Origin: Bog-473 sp963730395
GTDB taxonomy: Bacteria > Actinomycetota > Acidimicrobiia > Acidimicrobiales > RAAP-2
Direction: 5' to 3'
NCBI GenBank assembly: GCA_963730395.1
Contig: CAVSSK010000031.1
Span: forward strand, 49,141 to 113,140
DNA length: 64,000 nucleotides
The notes beneath the pieces are model-generated. The model was not told the DNA's origin and made no database searches. It was given only the letters and a program-made list of their open reading frames with translations. Position numbers and translations under genes: made by a program. Positions 41,597-50,684 of this stretch are shown here, in pieces (the first letter of the stretch is position 1; every line of letters begins with the position of its first letter).

Positions 41597-43366
41597 ATGA
41601 CGAACTCCCTGTCCCTTCCTCCACCCCACTCCGCTGGGCAAGCCGGTCCCCCGACGGCCGGTTCTCTTGCCCCTCCGGAGACTCCCCGCGGCAAGGCTCT
41701 CCTCGCCCACCCCGGTCTCAACAAGGACTCCGCTTTTTCCCAGGTCGAGCGCTCTGCCCTCGGACTCTCGGGACTTTTGCCCTCGCGGGTGCTCACCATG
41801 GACGAGCAGGTTGGCCTCGAACTCGAACACCTGCGGCGCAAGACCGATGACGTCGAGCGCTACATCGGCCTCACCTCTTTGCAGGACCGCAACGAGACGC
41901 TCTTCTACCGCCTGCTCGTCGACCACCTGGAAGAGCTCGCACCCATCATCTATACCCCGACGGTCGGCCATGCCTGCCGGGAGTTCAGCCACGTGGTGCG
42001 GCGCACCCGAGGCTGCTGGATCACCCCCGACGACATCGACCGGATCCCCGAACTGCTCGCCAACGCGGCCACTCCGGGGGTCCGGCTCATCGTGGCCACC
42101 GACAACGAGCGGATCCTCGGGCTGGGCGACCAGGGGGCGGGTGGCATGGGGATCCCCATCGGCAAGCTCGCCCTCTACACCGCCGGGGCGGGCATCCACC
42201 CCCGGCTGACCCTAGCGGTCTCCCTCGACTGCGGGACCGACAATCAAGGACTTTTGAATGACCCGCTCTACCTTGGCTACCGGTCCCCTCGCTTACGGGG
42301 CCCGGCCTATGACGCCTTCATCGAGGCCTTTGTCACCGCGGTGACCGAGGTCTTCCCCGACGCACTCTTGCAATGGGAGGATTTCAAGCAACACAACGCC
42401 CTGCGCCTCTTGGACCTCTACCGCGAGCGCCTCCCGAGCTTCAACGACGACATCCAAGGGACCGCGGCGGTCGTCGTGGCCGGCATCCTTGCCGCGCTGC
42501 GGTTCCGGGGCGAGCGCGTCAGTTCCCAACGCCTCGTCTTCTTGGGGGCGGGGGCAGCCAGCCAGGGGATTGCCAGACTCGTCCACGCCGCCATGGTTGC
42601 TGAAGGGTCCCGACCCGAGGCGCTCGACCACTCCATCGTGATGCTCGATTCGGGCGGTTTGGTCTTTTCTGGCCGCACCCACGTCGACCCCGACAAGGAG
42701 CGCTTCGCCATGAGCGCCGAGGGCCTTTGCCATTACGGCTTTGTGCCTCCTGGTAGTGGCCCACCCCGGTCCGGGACGTACTTCAGCCTTGAAGATGTCG
42801 TGAGCAAGGTGGCACCCACCATCTTGCTCGGCACGAGCGGCGTGGCCGGCGCCTTCACCGAGACGGCTCTGCGCGCGATGGCTGCGGCCACCGCGGCACC
42901 CATCGTCTTCCCGCTCTCGAACCCGACGTCCAGCTGCGAAGCCACCCCAGGCGACGTCTTTGACTGGACCGGGGGCCGGGCGCTCGTGGCGACGGGTAGT
43001 CCCTTCGCACCGATCGAGCGCGATGGGCGCCTCCACGTGTTCGGCCAGGCCAACAACATGTTCATCTTCCCCGGTGTCGGCCTCGGCGCTATCGCTGCCC
43101 AGGCCAGTCGGATCCCCGACATGGTCTTCTTGGTGGCGGCGCGCACGCTGGCCGCCCTCGTCGCCGACCACCGCCTCGAACAGGGTGCCCTTTACCCCGC
43201 GTTGGGCGACCTGCGTCCGATCTCGCGCCGCATCGCGGTGGCGGTCGCCCGTGAGCTCTGTGCCAGCGGCGCCAGCGCCATCCCCGGAGGCGACGACAGC
43301 GACGACGCCATAGATGACGCCGTGGCCGCCGTCATGTGGTCCCCCGACTACATCACCTACTGCTGA
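41597..43366 (+). CDS. NAD-dependent malic enzyme (oxaloacetate-decarboxylating)
   Basis: A 589-aa enzyme that converts malate to pyruvate + CO2 with NAD(P). It is full length for the large bacterial/eukaryotic type. Motifs: YIGLTSLQDRNETLFYRLL, IIYTPTVGHACREFSHVVRR (active-site Tyr), RLIVATDNERILGLGDQGAG, IPIGKLALYTAGAGIHP (Lys), LQWEDFKQHNALRLL (metal Glu-Asp), FNDDIQGTAAVVVAGILAAL, LVFLGAGAASQGIARLV (NAD) and PIVFPLSNPTSSCEATPGD. Start ATG 41597 is in good context. It has no partner gene in an operon. Confidence 0.95.
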   Translation: MTNSLSLPPPHSAGQAGPPTAGSLAPPETPRGKALLAHPGLNKDSAFSQVERSALGLSGLLPSRVLTMDEQVGLELEHLRRKTDDVERYIGLTSLQDRNETLFYRLLVDHLEELAPIIYTPTVGHACREFSHVVRRTRGCWITPDDIDRIPELLANAATPGVRLIVATDNERILGLGDQGAGGMGIPIGKLALYTAGAGIHPRLTLAVSLDCGTDNQGLLNDPLYLGYRSPRLRGPAYDAFIEAFVTAVTEVFPDALLQWEDFKQHNALRLLDLYRERLPSFNDDIQGTAAVVVAGILAALRFRGERVSSQRLVFLGAGAASQGIARLVHAAMVAEGSRPEALDHSIVMLDSGGLVFSGRTHVDPDKERFAMSAEGLCHYGFVPPGSGPPRSGTYFSLEDVVSKVAPTILLGTSGVAGAFTETALRAMAAATAAPIVFPLSNPTSSCEATPGDVFDWTGGRALVATGSPFAPIERDGRLHVFGQANNMFIFPGVGLGAIAAQASRIPDMVFLVAARTLAALVADHRLEQGALYPALGDLRPISRRIAVAVARELCASGASAIPGGDDSDDAIDDAVAAVMWSPDYITYC

Positions 43367-43495
43367 GGGGCTGTGCCACGAGGGATCAACTGCATTCCCC
43401 TTTCGTCGCACATGCCCGTCCTGCGCGGCTCCACAATCTGAGGCAGTACCGTTCCTGGGAGTAGACACTCCGACTGTCGAGCCTGGGGAGGCGCG

Positions 43496-43786
43496 GTGAC
43501 GATAAATGCACAGACGCTTGAGCGAGCCCTACGCGAGGCCGACTACAGGGTCATAAACCGCAACTGCCCATTTTGTGGGAACACAGATGAAGAATGGCTA
43601 GGTCTATCTACCTACGCCCTTGTACACCTTCAGTACGCTCCCTCCGACACGGTTCCCGATAGCGTCCCGGATGAGCTGCTGCGCCACAGCCCGGATGAAC
43701 TCGGGCTTGAAAGCTCCGTCCTCTTCGCAGTGGCATTTGCATGCAAAAACTGCGGATTTATCCGATTCCACAGGTTCGAGGAATAG
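43496..43786 (+). CDS. Small zinc-ribbon-like protein (96 aa)
   Basis: GTG start with GGGGAGG 5 nt upstream. The protein has two CxxC knuckles, NCPFCGNTDEEW near residue 24 and ACKNCGFIRFHRFEE at the C-terminus, which fit a zinc ribbon. The middle is LSTYALVHLQYAPSDTVPDS. The role is unknown; similar small ribbons are found in many bacteria as single-domain proteins. It follows the malic enzyme by 129 bp in the same direction. Confidence 0.72.
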   Translation: MTINAQTLERALREADYRVINRNCPFCGNTDEEWLGLSTYALVHLQYAPSDTVPDSVPDELLRHSPDELGLESSVLFAVAFACKNCGFIRFHRFEE

Positions 43787-44251
43787 GGAATCACCGATAC
43801 GAACCTCTTAACAGGGAGTTCAGTAAGTGTCGGCGGACCGATCGACCCCCTGAGTACGCCGGCAATGTTCAAGCGATGGGTACAGCTCAGGGTGGCCTTG
43901 AACCTAGAACAGGGCTTTCACGCGACTTGCAGGACCTAAGCATTGTCCTCACCGTTGAAGCTCTGGCCGCCCGCTCGGCAGTTCGTGCCCAGATAGGGCC
44001 GAACAGTCCCAAGTCGCCCTTGCAGTTCGGACCTGCACCCGTCTCGGGACCACTGCCGTTTGACCGTCATCCACCATTTCCGTAGGGCACTTTCCCTGGG
44101 GACTCGAGCAATCAAGTGCCAGGCCAGAGGAGACAGGCCAAATGTCGTTTCCGACACCGACGAGATCAGAGCCTCCGATGTTTGGGACCTTCGGCGCTAG
44201 CTGGAAGCCTGACGCCGGCGTACGATCGCTGTGGGTGTTTGGGGGTGTCAG
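43787..44251. other. 465-bp gap before WS/DGAT
   Basis: Short frames only, none with a recognisable product. TACGAT at ~44221 could be a -10 for the downstream gene, but no -35 is clear. Confidence 0.35.
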
Positions 44252-45661
44252 ATGCAGCGGCTCAGTGGTGCGGACGCCAGTTTCGTCTACGGCGAAACAC
44301 CGAATTGGCACATGCACTTGGGCACACTGGCTGTACTCGACCCTTCGACCGCCCCTGGCGGCTTCGATGTGAATCGGCTGCGCGCGCTGGTCGAGGCCAG
44401 GGCAGGCCTGCTTGGCCCGTTCTTGCGCAGATTGGTTGAGGTTCCCTTTGGCCTCGACCGCCCCGCTTGGGTGGATGACCTGCACCTCGATCTCAGCCGC
44501 CAGATCCGCCGCGTCGGCGTCCCAGCCCCGGGCGGCCCCCGTGAGCTCGGTGCGTTGGTCGGCGATCTGCTGGCCTACAAGCTCGAACGGGGTCGCCCCC
44601 TCTGGGAGATCTGGTTCATCGAGGGCCTCGAGGATGGCCGCGTGGCTCTGCTGACGAAGATGCACCACTGCCTGGCGGACGGAGTCCGGGGCGCCCGCTT
44701 GTACGAGGTGTTTTACGACCTTGACCCCGGAGCCCCCCTTCACCGGCCCGACACACCGGTACTTCAGGGCGAACGAATCCCGCCTGGATGGGAGATGGCG
44801 CTGCGGGCGGTGCCCAGGCTGGCGGGCACCCCGCTGCGGGCCGCCCGTACTTCTGTCCACCTCGGTCGCTCGGCGTTGAGGATGCTACAACTTCGCGCCT
44901 CCCCGGAGTGGCTGGCGATCACCTTGCCCTTCCAGGCGCCGCGTACGTCGCTCAACCACTCCATCACCGCACATCGCGGGTTCGCCTACTGCTCGGTCTC
45001 TCTCTCCGGGGTGAAGGCGATCAAGAACGCCTTCTCGGTGACGGTGAACGACGTGGTACTCGGCATCTGCACCGGCGCGTTACGTCATTATTTGGCCGAT
45101 CGCGGCGAGCTACCCAGCAAGCCGCTGATCGCGCAGATACCTGTCGCCGTGCATGTCAACGACGGGGGCGATGCATCCGGGGGTGTGTGGGGCAACGCCA
45201 CCGCCGTGATGGGCTCTGCCCTGCCCACGCAACTCGATGATCCGGTCGAACGGCTTCGAGCTATCCAAACCTCGACTCAGAGCGCAAAGGTGATGCAGCA
45301 CGCGCTCGGCGATGACCTCATCCTCGACCTGGCCGATATCGCCCCACCCGGACTCCTCGCCGCTGGAGTCCGGGCTTACAGCCGGCTCCGTCTGGCCGAC
45401 CGTCACCCGCCGATCTTCAACCTCATCGTCTCCAACGTCCAAGGCCCGCCGCTCCCGCTTTACATCGGTGGCGCGCGGCTCGTGGCCAGCTACCCGATTG
45501 GACCCTTGCTCGATGGTGGCGGGCTCAACATCACCGTGCTCAGCTATCTCGACCACATCGACTTCGGCTTCGTCGTATGCCCCGAGATCGTGGAGGATCC
45601 TTGGAGGCTTGCCGACGCGACGTCAGCGGCATTTACTGAGCTCGAGAAGGCGGCGGGTTGA
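44252..45661 (+). CDS. Wax-ester synthase/diacylglycerol acyltransferase (WS/DGAT)
   Basis: A 469-aa bifunctional acyl-CoA:alcohol/diacylglycerol acyltransferase-like protein, making storage triacylglycerol or wax ester at the membrane. It begins MQRLSGADASFVYGETPNWH. The catalytic motif HHCLADG is at 138-144 (HHxxxDG). Also seen are RPLWEIWFIEGLEDGRVALL, FSVTVNDVVLGICTGALRHY, the ND motif (FNLIVSNVQGPPLPLYIGGA) and GLNITVLSYLDHIDFGFVVC. Start ATG 44252 is chosen; the GTG frame adds seven residues. It converges on the GMC gene (127-bp gap). Mycobacteria carry many paralogues of this family. Confidence 0.93.
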   Translation: MQRLSGADASFVYGETPNWHMHLGTLAVLDPSTAPGGFDVNRLRALVEARAGLLGPFLRRLVEVPFGLDRPAWVDDLHLDLSRQIRRVGVPAPGGPRELGALVGDLLAYKLERGRPLWEIWFIEGLEDGRVALLTKMHHCLADGVRGARLYEVFYDLDPGAPLHRPDTPVLQGERIPPGWEMALRAVPRLAGTPLRAARTSVHLGRSALRMLQLRASPEWLAITLPFQAPRTSLNHSITAHRGFAYCSVSLSGVKAIKNAFSVTVNDVVLGICTGALRHYLADRGELPSKPLIAQIPVAVHVNDGGDASGGVWGNATAVMGSALPTQLDDPVERLRAIQTSTQSAKVMQHALGDDLILDLADIAPPGLLAAGVRAYSRLRLADRHPPIFNLIVSNVQGPPLPLYIGGARLVASYPIGPLLDGGGLNITVLSYLDHIDFGFVVCPEIVEDPWRLADATSAAFTELEKAAG

Positions 45662-45788
45662 GAAGCCCACGGGGCTGACATTTCGACAATGTGTGCATGG
45701 GGCGATTTGAGCGCCAGTGGCCTCGGAGAGTCTTCGAACTTATGTCCGGCTTTCGCATCCGGTGTGCTACGGGTGCCGCAAATTGGGG

Positions 45789-47552
45789 TTAGTGCTCGCG
45801 CCGGTCACCACTTCCGTAGCAGCGGATGGCTGCCGGGGCACCATCGGGGACCGCCGTGAACGTTGGCAACACTGGCGGTATGGGCCTGTACGGCTCGTTC
45901 ATCGCCGGCCTCGGGTCGACTTCACCACGGTTGGGCCACATCGACATGGCACGCTCGGCTTGTGCAGTGATGGTCAAGGCGGGATTGACGCCGATGTTAG
46001 CGGTCACCGCTGACCCATCTACCACGTGCAGTCCCGGATACCCATAGAGGCGGTGGTAAGGATCGATGACTCCGGTCTCGGGGCCGTCACCAATGGTGCA
46101 ACCACCCAGGAAGTGAGCGGTCATCGGGACATCGATGATCTCGCCGATGCTGCCGAAGGGATGGCCGCCGATGTTCTTCGCCAGTCTGCGCATGGTCTCG
46201 TTCGCTACGGGGATCCAGGTCGGGTTCGGCAGGCCGTGACCCTGGCGGGACGTCAGTCGGTGACGCCCGAACCGGCGCGGCTTCGCACTGACGGTCAGAG
46301 AGTTGTCGTTGGTCTGCATGACGAGGCCGATGATGGCGAGCTCCGACCAGTGATTGAGGCCGAACACCAGGGACGCCAGGTGGCCGGGGTGCCGCAGGAC
46401 TTGACTGATCCATCGCAGCCATCGGGGGATGCGTCCACCGCCGTCGGTCATGACCGTCGCGAGGATGCCCATGGCGTTGGAGCCCTTGCCGTAGCGAACC
46501 GGTTCGATGTGGGTCCGCTCGTCGGGGTGGATCGACGACGTGATCGCCACACCTGTGGTGAAGTCGGGCCTGTCCTTGCTCCATGGGCTGGTCATGGCGC
46601 CGCAAAGGGACTCCGAGTTGGTGCGGGTGAGGACGCCGAGCCGGTCAGAGATCCTCGGTAGGACCCCGTCGGCCCTGAGGCGGTGCAGGAGCTGCTGGGT
46701 GCCCCAGGTCCCGGCTGCAAAGACGACCTGCTCGGCGGTGATGGTTGCTCCGGTGCGTCGGGCCATCCATGAGCCCGTGGTTTTGGTGCTGACGTCGTAG
46801 CCACCGCCTGCGCGCGGGCGCACCTTCTCGACAGTGGTGAGGGGGAGGATCTGAGCGCCGGCCTGTTCGGCCAGGTACAGGTAGTTCTTGACGAGGGTGT
46901 TCTTGGCGTTGTTCCGGCAACCGGTCATGCACTGGCCGCACTCAATGCAGCCGCGCCGGACCGGCCCGACGCCACCGAAGAAGGGGTCGGCAACCTCTTC
47001 GCCTGGCTCCTTGCGCCCGTCTCGGCCGAAGAACACGCCGACGGGGGCCATGCCGAAGGAGTCGCCGACTCCCATTTCCTCAGCGACAGTGCGCAGGGCG
47101 ACATCTGACGGCGTCATCGTCGGATTGGTGACGACCCCGAGCATGCGCTTGGCAAGGTCGTAGAACGGAGCGAGCTCGTTGCGCCAGTCGGTGATGTGCG
47201 CCCACTGGGGGTCGCGGTAGAACGCGTCGGATTTTGGCTCGTAGAGCGTGTTTGCGTAGACGAGCGAGCCTCCGCCGACGCCGGCCCCCGCCAGGACGAT
47301 GACGTCCTTCAGTAGGTGGATGCGTTGGATGCCGAAGCACTTCACCATCGGTGCCCACAAGAACCGCCGCACGTCCCATGAGGTCTCGGCGAACTCATCG
47401 TCTGCGAAGCGCCGGCCAGCCTCGACGACGCAGACGCGATAGCGCTTCTCGGTCAATCGCAGCGCAGTGACTGATCCTCCGAAGCCCGACCCGACGACGA
47501 GGACATCGAAGTCCATGTGGCTTGTTGACTCGGCGGACAACATAGAGGTCAT
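45789..47552 (-). CDS. GMC oxidoreductase, cholesterol-oxidase (ChoD)-like
   Basis: A 587-aa FAD enzyme. FAD motif VLVVGSGFGGSVTALRL (about residues 17-33), VEAGRRFADDEFAET, the GMC segment AGAGVGGGSLVYANTLYEP, a Cys cluster RRGCIECGQCMTGCRNNAKN, and the C-terminal GGCTIGDGPETGVIDPYHRLYG then HVVDGSAVTANIGVNPALTI. This matches the mycobacterial ChoD group, which oxidises 3-beta-hydroxy sterols or related compounds, although its true substrate in mycobacteria is debated. The start overlaps the HMG-CoA reductase stop by 4 bp (ATGA), so the two are translated together. An internal ATG (MDFDVL) 36 bp later is possible. Confidence 0.92.
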   Translation of the reverse strand: MTSMLSAESTSHMDFDVLVVGSGFGGSVTALRLTEKRYRVCVVEAGRRFADDEFAETSWDVRRFLWAPMVKCFGIQRIHLLKDVIVLAGAGVGGGSLVYANTLYEPKSDAFYRDPQWAHITDWRNELAPFYDLAKRMLGVVTNPTMTPSDVALRTVAEEMGVGDSFGMAPVGVFFGRDGRKEPGEEVADPFFGGVGPVRRGCIECGQCMTGCRNNAKNTLVKNYLYLAEQAGAQILPLTTVEKVRPRAGGGYDVSTKTTGSWMARRTGATITAEQVVFAAGTWGTQQLLHRLRADGVLPRISDRLGVLTRTNSESLCGAMTSPWSKDRPDFTTGVAITSSIHPDERTHIEPVRYGKGSNAMGILATVMTDGGGRIPRWLRWISQVLRHPGHLASLVFGLNHWSELAIIGLVMQTNDNSLTVSAKPRRFGRHRLTSRQGHGLPNPTWIPVANETMRRLAKNIGGHPFGSIGEIIDVPMTAHFLGGCTIGDGPETGVIDPYHRLYGYPGLHVVDGSAVTANIGVNPALTITAQAERAMSMWPNRGEVDPRPAMNEPYRPIPPVLPTFTAVPDGAPAAIRCYGSGDRREH

Positions 47553-48787
47553 TCCGACGGGGGTCGGTTTCGACCGTAGGTCTCATGACTCGACACCCAC
47601 TCATCGGCTGCGATCGCCGAAGCGAGTGAGAGCTCACCGCACAGCACGGTCGCCGCCACAATTTCGGCAAACGCCAGTACACGCTCTTGGCCATAGCAGC
47701 CGAGTACCTCGAGGCACTCGCGCTGCGTCGGGAGGCCAGTCCCGCCACCAATGGTGGCGACCACGAGAGAAGGGATCGTGACCGAGACGTAGTAGCTCCC
47801 GTCGGGGCGCAGCTCACTAAAGCTGAAGCCAGCCGACGACTCGGCCACGTTCGCGACGTCCTGACCGCAGGCGACGAAGATGGCTGCGATTGCATTCGCG
47901 TAGTGGGCGCCGTTGCTGATCGAACCGGCGAGTAGGGTGCCCATGTTCGACAGCTGGCGCAGCCGATAGAGGTCTTTGGCGCTCGTGTGCATCACCTCTT
48001 CGATCAGCGCAGCCGGCAGGGTCGTCTCGGCCACCACCCGTTTGCCGCGGGTGTGAAGGTTGTTCAAGCTGGAATGCTTCTTGTCAGTATCCAGATTGGC
48101 GGCGAGGGCGAAATCCGTGAGTCCGCGAGGTTTCTGATCTATCATCCACTTACACACCTCATGGACTGACTGCGTCACCATATTCTGGCCGGCGGCGTCG
48201 CCAGTAGTGAAGTTGAAGCGGAGCCAGCGCATCGGGCCCAGAGCGTATTGCTCGATGTCGCGAAGATTTCCAAACCGGGACGATTCGTCGGCCTTGGTCT
48301 TGATGATGGCGAAGCTCTCATCAACCCATTGACCGAAGTTGCGAGCAGCTCGGGCGTCTTCAAATACGAACACCGGTGCCCGCTGCATGGCGTCGTCAAT
48401 GACCGTAGCCGTGACGCCACCCGCCGCGCGAGTGAGACGCATCCCCCGGCCGTAGCTGGCGACCAAAGTACCCTCGGTGGTTGCCAGAGGCACGAAATAC
48501 TCCCCGGATGCGTGCTCGCCATGGATGAGCAGTGGACCGGCAAAACCCAGCGGCACCTGCGCCACGCCGCTGAAGCCCTCCATGTTCCCGGGAAGGACAC
48601 CCGGATCGAATGAGAAGGCGGCGACGTGATCAAGCGGCGCGCCCGTCTCCGCACTCACCACTCGGCGCCGCGCCGCAGCGGCATCGTGCGTGTAGTCATC
48701 ACGGCCGTCACGTGGAAGCTGCCGCACTGTCCCCTTCCCTGCGCTGACACGAGGAATCGCTTCGATTTCGACAACCCATGCCCTCAC
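47549..48787 (-). CDS. HMG-CoA reductase (class I-like)
   Basis: A 412-aa enzyme of the mevalonate pathway reducing HMG-CoA to mevalonate with NADPH. Signs: VPLATTEGTLVASYGRGMRL (catalytic Glu), NFTTGDAAGQNMV, NLDTDKKHSSLNNLHTRGKR (catalytic Lys in DKKHSS), VACGQDVANVAESSAG (catalytic Asp), GGGTGLPTQRECL and the late His in WVSSHETYGRNR. Length fits a soluble bacterial class I type without a membrane domain. Start GTG 48787; the first 12 residues are uncertain. No other mevalonate gene is adjacent. It is the upstream member of an operon with the GMC oxidase. Confidence 0.93.
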   Translation of the reverse strand: MRAWVVEIEAIPRVSAGKGTVRQLPRDGRDDYTHDAAAARRRVVSAETGAPLDHVAAFSFDPGVLPGNMEGFSGVAQVPLGFAGPLLIHGEHASGEYFVPLATTEGTLVASYGRGMRLTRAAGGVTATVIDDAMQRAPVFVFEDARAARNFGQWVDESFAIIKTKADESSRFGNLRDIEQYALGPMRWLRFNFTTGDAAGQNMVTQSVHEVCKWMIDQKPRGLTDFALAANLDTDKKHSSLNNLHTRGKRVVAETTLPAALIEEVMHTSAKDLYRLRQLSNMGTLLAGSISNGAHYANAIAAIFVACGQDVANVAESSAGFSFSELRPDGSYYVSVTIPSLVVATIGGGTGLPTQRECLEVLGCYGQERVLAFAEIVAATVLCGELSLASAIAADEWVSSHETYGRNRPPSE

Positions 48788-49020
48788 CCAATCGAAATCA
48801 GAAAGTTTGCTCCACCACCATACGTGTCAGGTCTGCGGTCTGCGTCTTACAACCCAAGGGGTCCCACGCGGAGGCTGCCTACATTCGGCCACTCGGACCC
48901 ACCCACAACGGGTCCAGCTGCCCTGAGAACATTTCGTGTCTCTGGCACAACGATCACGTTCTGTTCGAGTCGGCACCGTGACACTAATCGCACCACACCT
49001 GTCGGTCGCTGCGACGCGTC

Positions 49021-50286
49021 CTACAACGGGATCAGAACGGATTCACTCTCGGACCCTGCGTCGGATATGGGACCGAGCCACTCACGCAGTGCCTCATAGA
49101 TAGAAGGATGATTGAGGAGATTGAAGTGGTGGAGCCCCCCGAAGTGGCGCGTGTGCTCGACAGGGAAGGGCATGTGCCCGCCATCACGGGATTGGCCGCG
49201 AGCACTGTCGGGCTGGACGAGAAAGTCGCCCATCCATCGACCGAGCGGGTGGTCAAGGCTTGTTGTCACGGTGGCGCTGATCGCGTAGTGATTGGCCCAA
49301 GGGATGAGAGGAACATCATCGGTTTCGCGCTTCGACCCGAGGCCTTCATTGCGCCAATGATCGTCGAGCAGATAGCCGGCACTCAGATCCTTGATTCCGG
49401 CGCTTCGCCTGTCGAGGATCGAAGCCAGCGGCCGACTCTCATCGAGCTTGCCGAACACACCGCTGAGACGGCTCACCCACTGCTCAAGGCCCGCCCCCAG
49501 ATGTGGAGTGCCTAGGTAGAAGACGTGTCGCAGCTTCGATACCCACGAATGGTTCACCTGATGCGCGTAGTGGCACGCGCTGCGGGACACCAGACCACCC
49601 ATCGAATGACCTACGAGGATCAGCTCGGTCACCGGAGTGGGCCAGGCTGCCACGACATCATCAAGGAGTGAAGTGAGGTACTGACCGTTCTCGGAGATGT
49701 GGAGGCCGGTGTTGTAGCGCAGATACACGGGGGTGTAACCGAAGTCTTCAGCGAGGCGTGAACCATAGGTGGACTCGGTGCCCAAGCCATGGCGATCCGC
49801 GTGCAGCCTCCACGACTCCTCGTTTTCGCCCAAGCCATGAAGGAAGACTGCTACCTTCGGCGTCGCCTCGGGGAATGCGACTTCGAGCGACGCGCGCCGG
49901 GGCACGACGTCTGCTCGAACACATCGAACAGCCATCGCGATCGCCAATGGGCTGCCCTGGTCGGCAAGCTCATCTCCCAGGGTCGCATTCAGCACTGCCA
50001 ACGCCAGGTTGCTCCGGGGAGTCGACCCGGCCGGAGAAACTGAACCCCCGGCAGCGCCGACAAGTTGGCTGGCGACTAGGCCGGCAGCCAGGCCCGTCTC
50101 TCGGATCAAGGTGTAGACGCCGCTGGCGATGACGTCGTGTATGACTCGGGCGGGGAGGCTGACCGGAGCAGTCAATGCGAAAGTCCTGCCTGCGACAGCG
50201 CGATGCACCTGCTCGACGTGCGACACAGTGTCAGCCAGCGTCCGCGTCGCCAGCTGGCCGCTGGCCCGGATTTCCTCAGACCTCAT
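49021..50286 (-). CDS. Alpha/beta-hydrolase, lipase/PGAP1-like
   Basis: A 421-aa hydrolase. An N-terminal helical part (residues 1-130, SEEIRASGQLATRTLADTVS, SLPARVIHDVIASGVYTLIR) precedes the hydrolase fold. Features: VAVFLHGLGENEESWR (oxyanion hole ~148), nucleophile Ser228 in LILVGHSMGGLVSRSACHYA, FYLGTPHLGAGLEQWVSRL and a C-terminal His in GLHHFNLLNHPSIYEAL. The fold recalls esterase/lipase and PGAP1-like GPI-inositol deacylase relatives. Start ATG 50286 has GGGGAGG just upstream; the longer frame is not supported. It precedes the HMGR operon by 233 bp in the same direction, so they could share transcription. Confidence 0.85.
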   Translation of the reverse strand: MRSEEIRASGQLATRTLADTVSHVEQVHRAVAGRTFALTAPVSLPARVIHDVIASGVYTLIRETGLAAGLVASQLVGAAGGSVSPAGSTPRSNLALAVLNATLGDELADQGSPLAIAMAVRCVRADVVPRRASLEVAFPEATPKVAVFLHGLGENEESWRLHADRHGLGTESTYGSRLAEDFGYTPVYLRYNTGLHISENGQYLTSLLDDVVAAWPTPVTELILVGHSMGGLVSRSACHYAHQVNHSWVSKLRHVFYLGTPHLGAGLEQWVSRLSGVFGKLDESRPLASILDRRSAGIKDLSAGYLLDDHWRNEGLGSKRETDDVPLIPWANHYAISATVTTSLDHPLGRWMGDFLVQPDSARGQSRDGGHMPFPVEHTRHFGGLHHFNLLNHPSIYEALREWLGPISDAGSESESVLIPL

Positions 50287-50684
50287 TACCCTCCCCGAAC
50301 CCGCCCAGCAATCTCGGAGACACTGCGTACCATCATCGATGGTAACCCGGGTCGAAGGTGCTCGAAGCTCTTCGACATCGCCATTGGGCGGCGCTGGAAG
50401 GGCACCAAGATCCTCCTCCATTTGGTCGATCTCGAGCAACCACCCAGGCAGACCACGAACGTCGATTCTGTATGGAGGGAGATCGAACGGAACACATTGA
50501 CCAGCTCGGTCGCCCGAGAACGGGCCTCAAACGACGCACCCCGGCTCAGCAGGCCATCGTTCCGCCACAGCGTGTGGGCATGGGCGAAGGCCGAGGCGCG
50601 GGCGCAACTCGTGGATGAGTGGCCCATAAGACTGGACACCTCCAGGGCCAGCTTCGCCCGCCGACTCTCGGCCTGGCCGTTCAT
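50287..50684 (-). pseudogene. Possible recombinase remnant at the left end of duplicated segment
   Basis: A minus-strand frame begins MNGQAESRRAKLALEVSSLM and continues GHSSTSCARASAFAHAHTLW. LMGHSST recalls the late box II (LGHSS) of tyrosine recombinases, but no other integrase motif can be seen. The first ~20 codons recur in the second copy of the duplicated segment (near 56887), where an indel changes the frame. I treat it as a decayed end, low confidence. Confidence 0.3.

Noticed and set aside
43936..44157. 73-aa minus-strand frame upstream of WS/DGAT
   Set aside because: No recognisable motif; overlaps the likely promoter region of the WS/DGAT gene.
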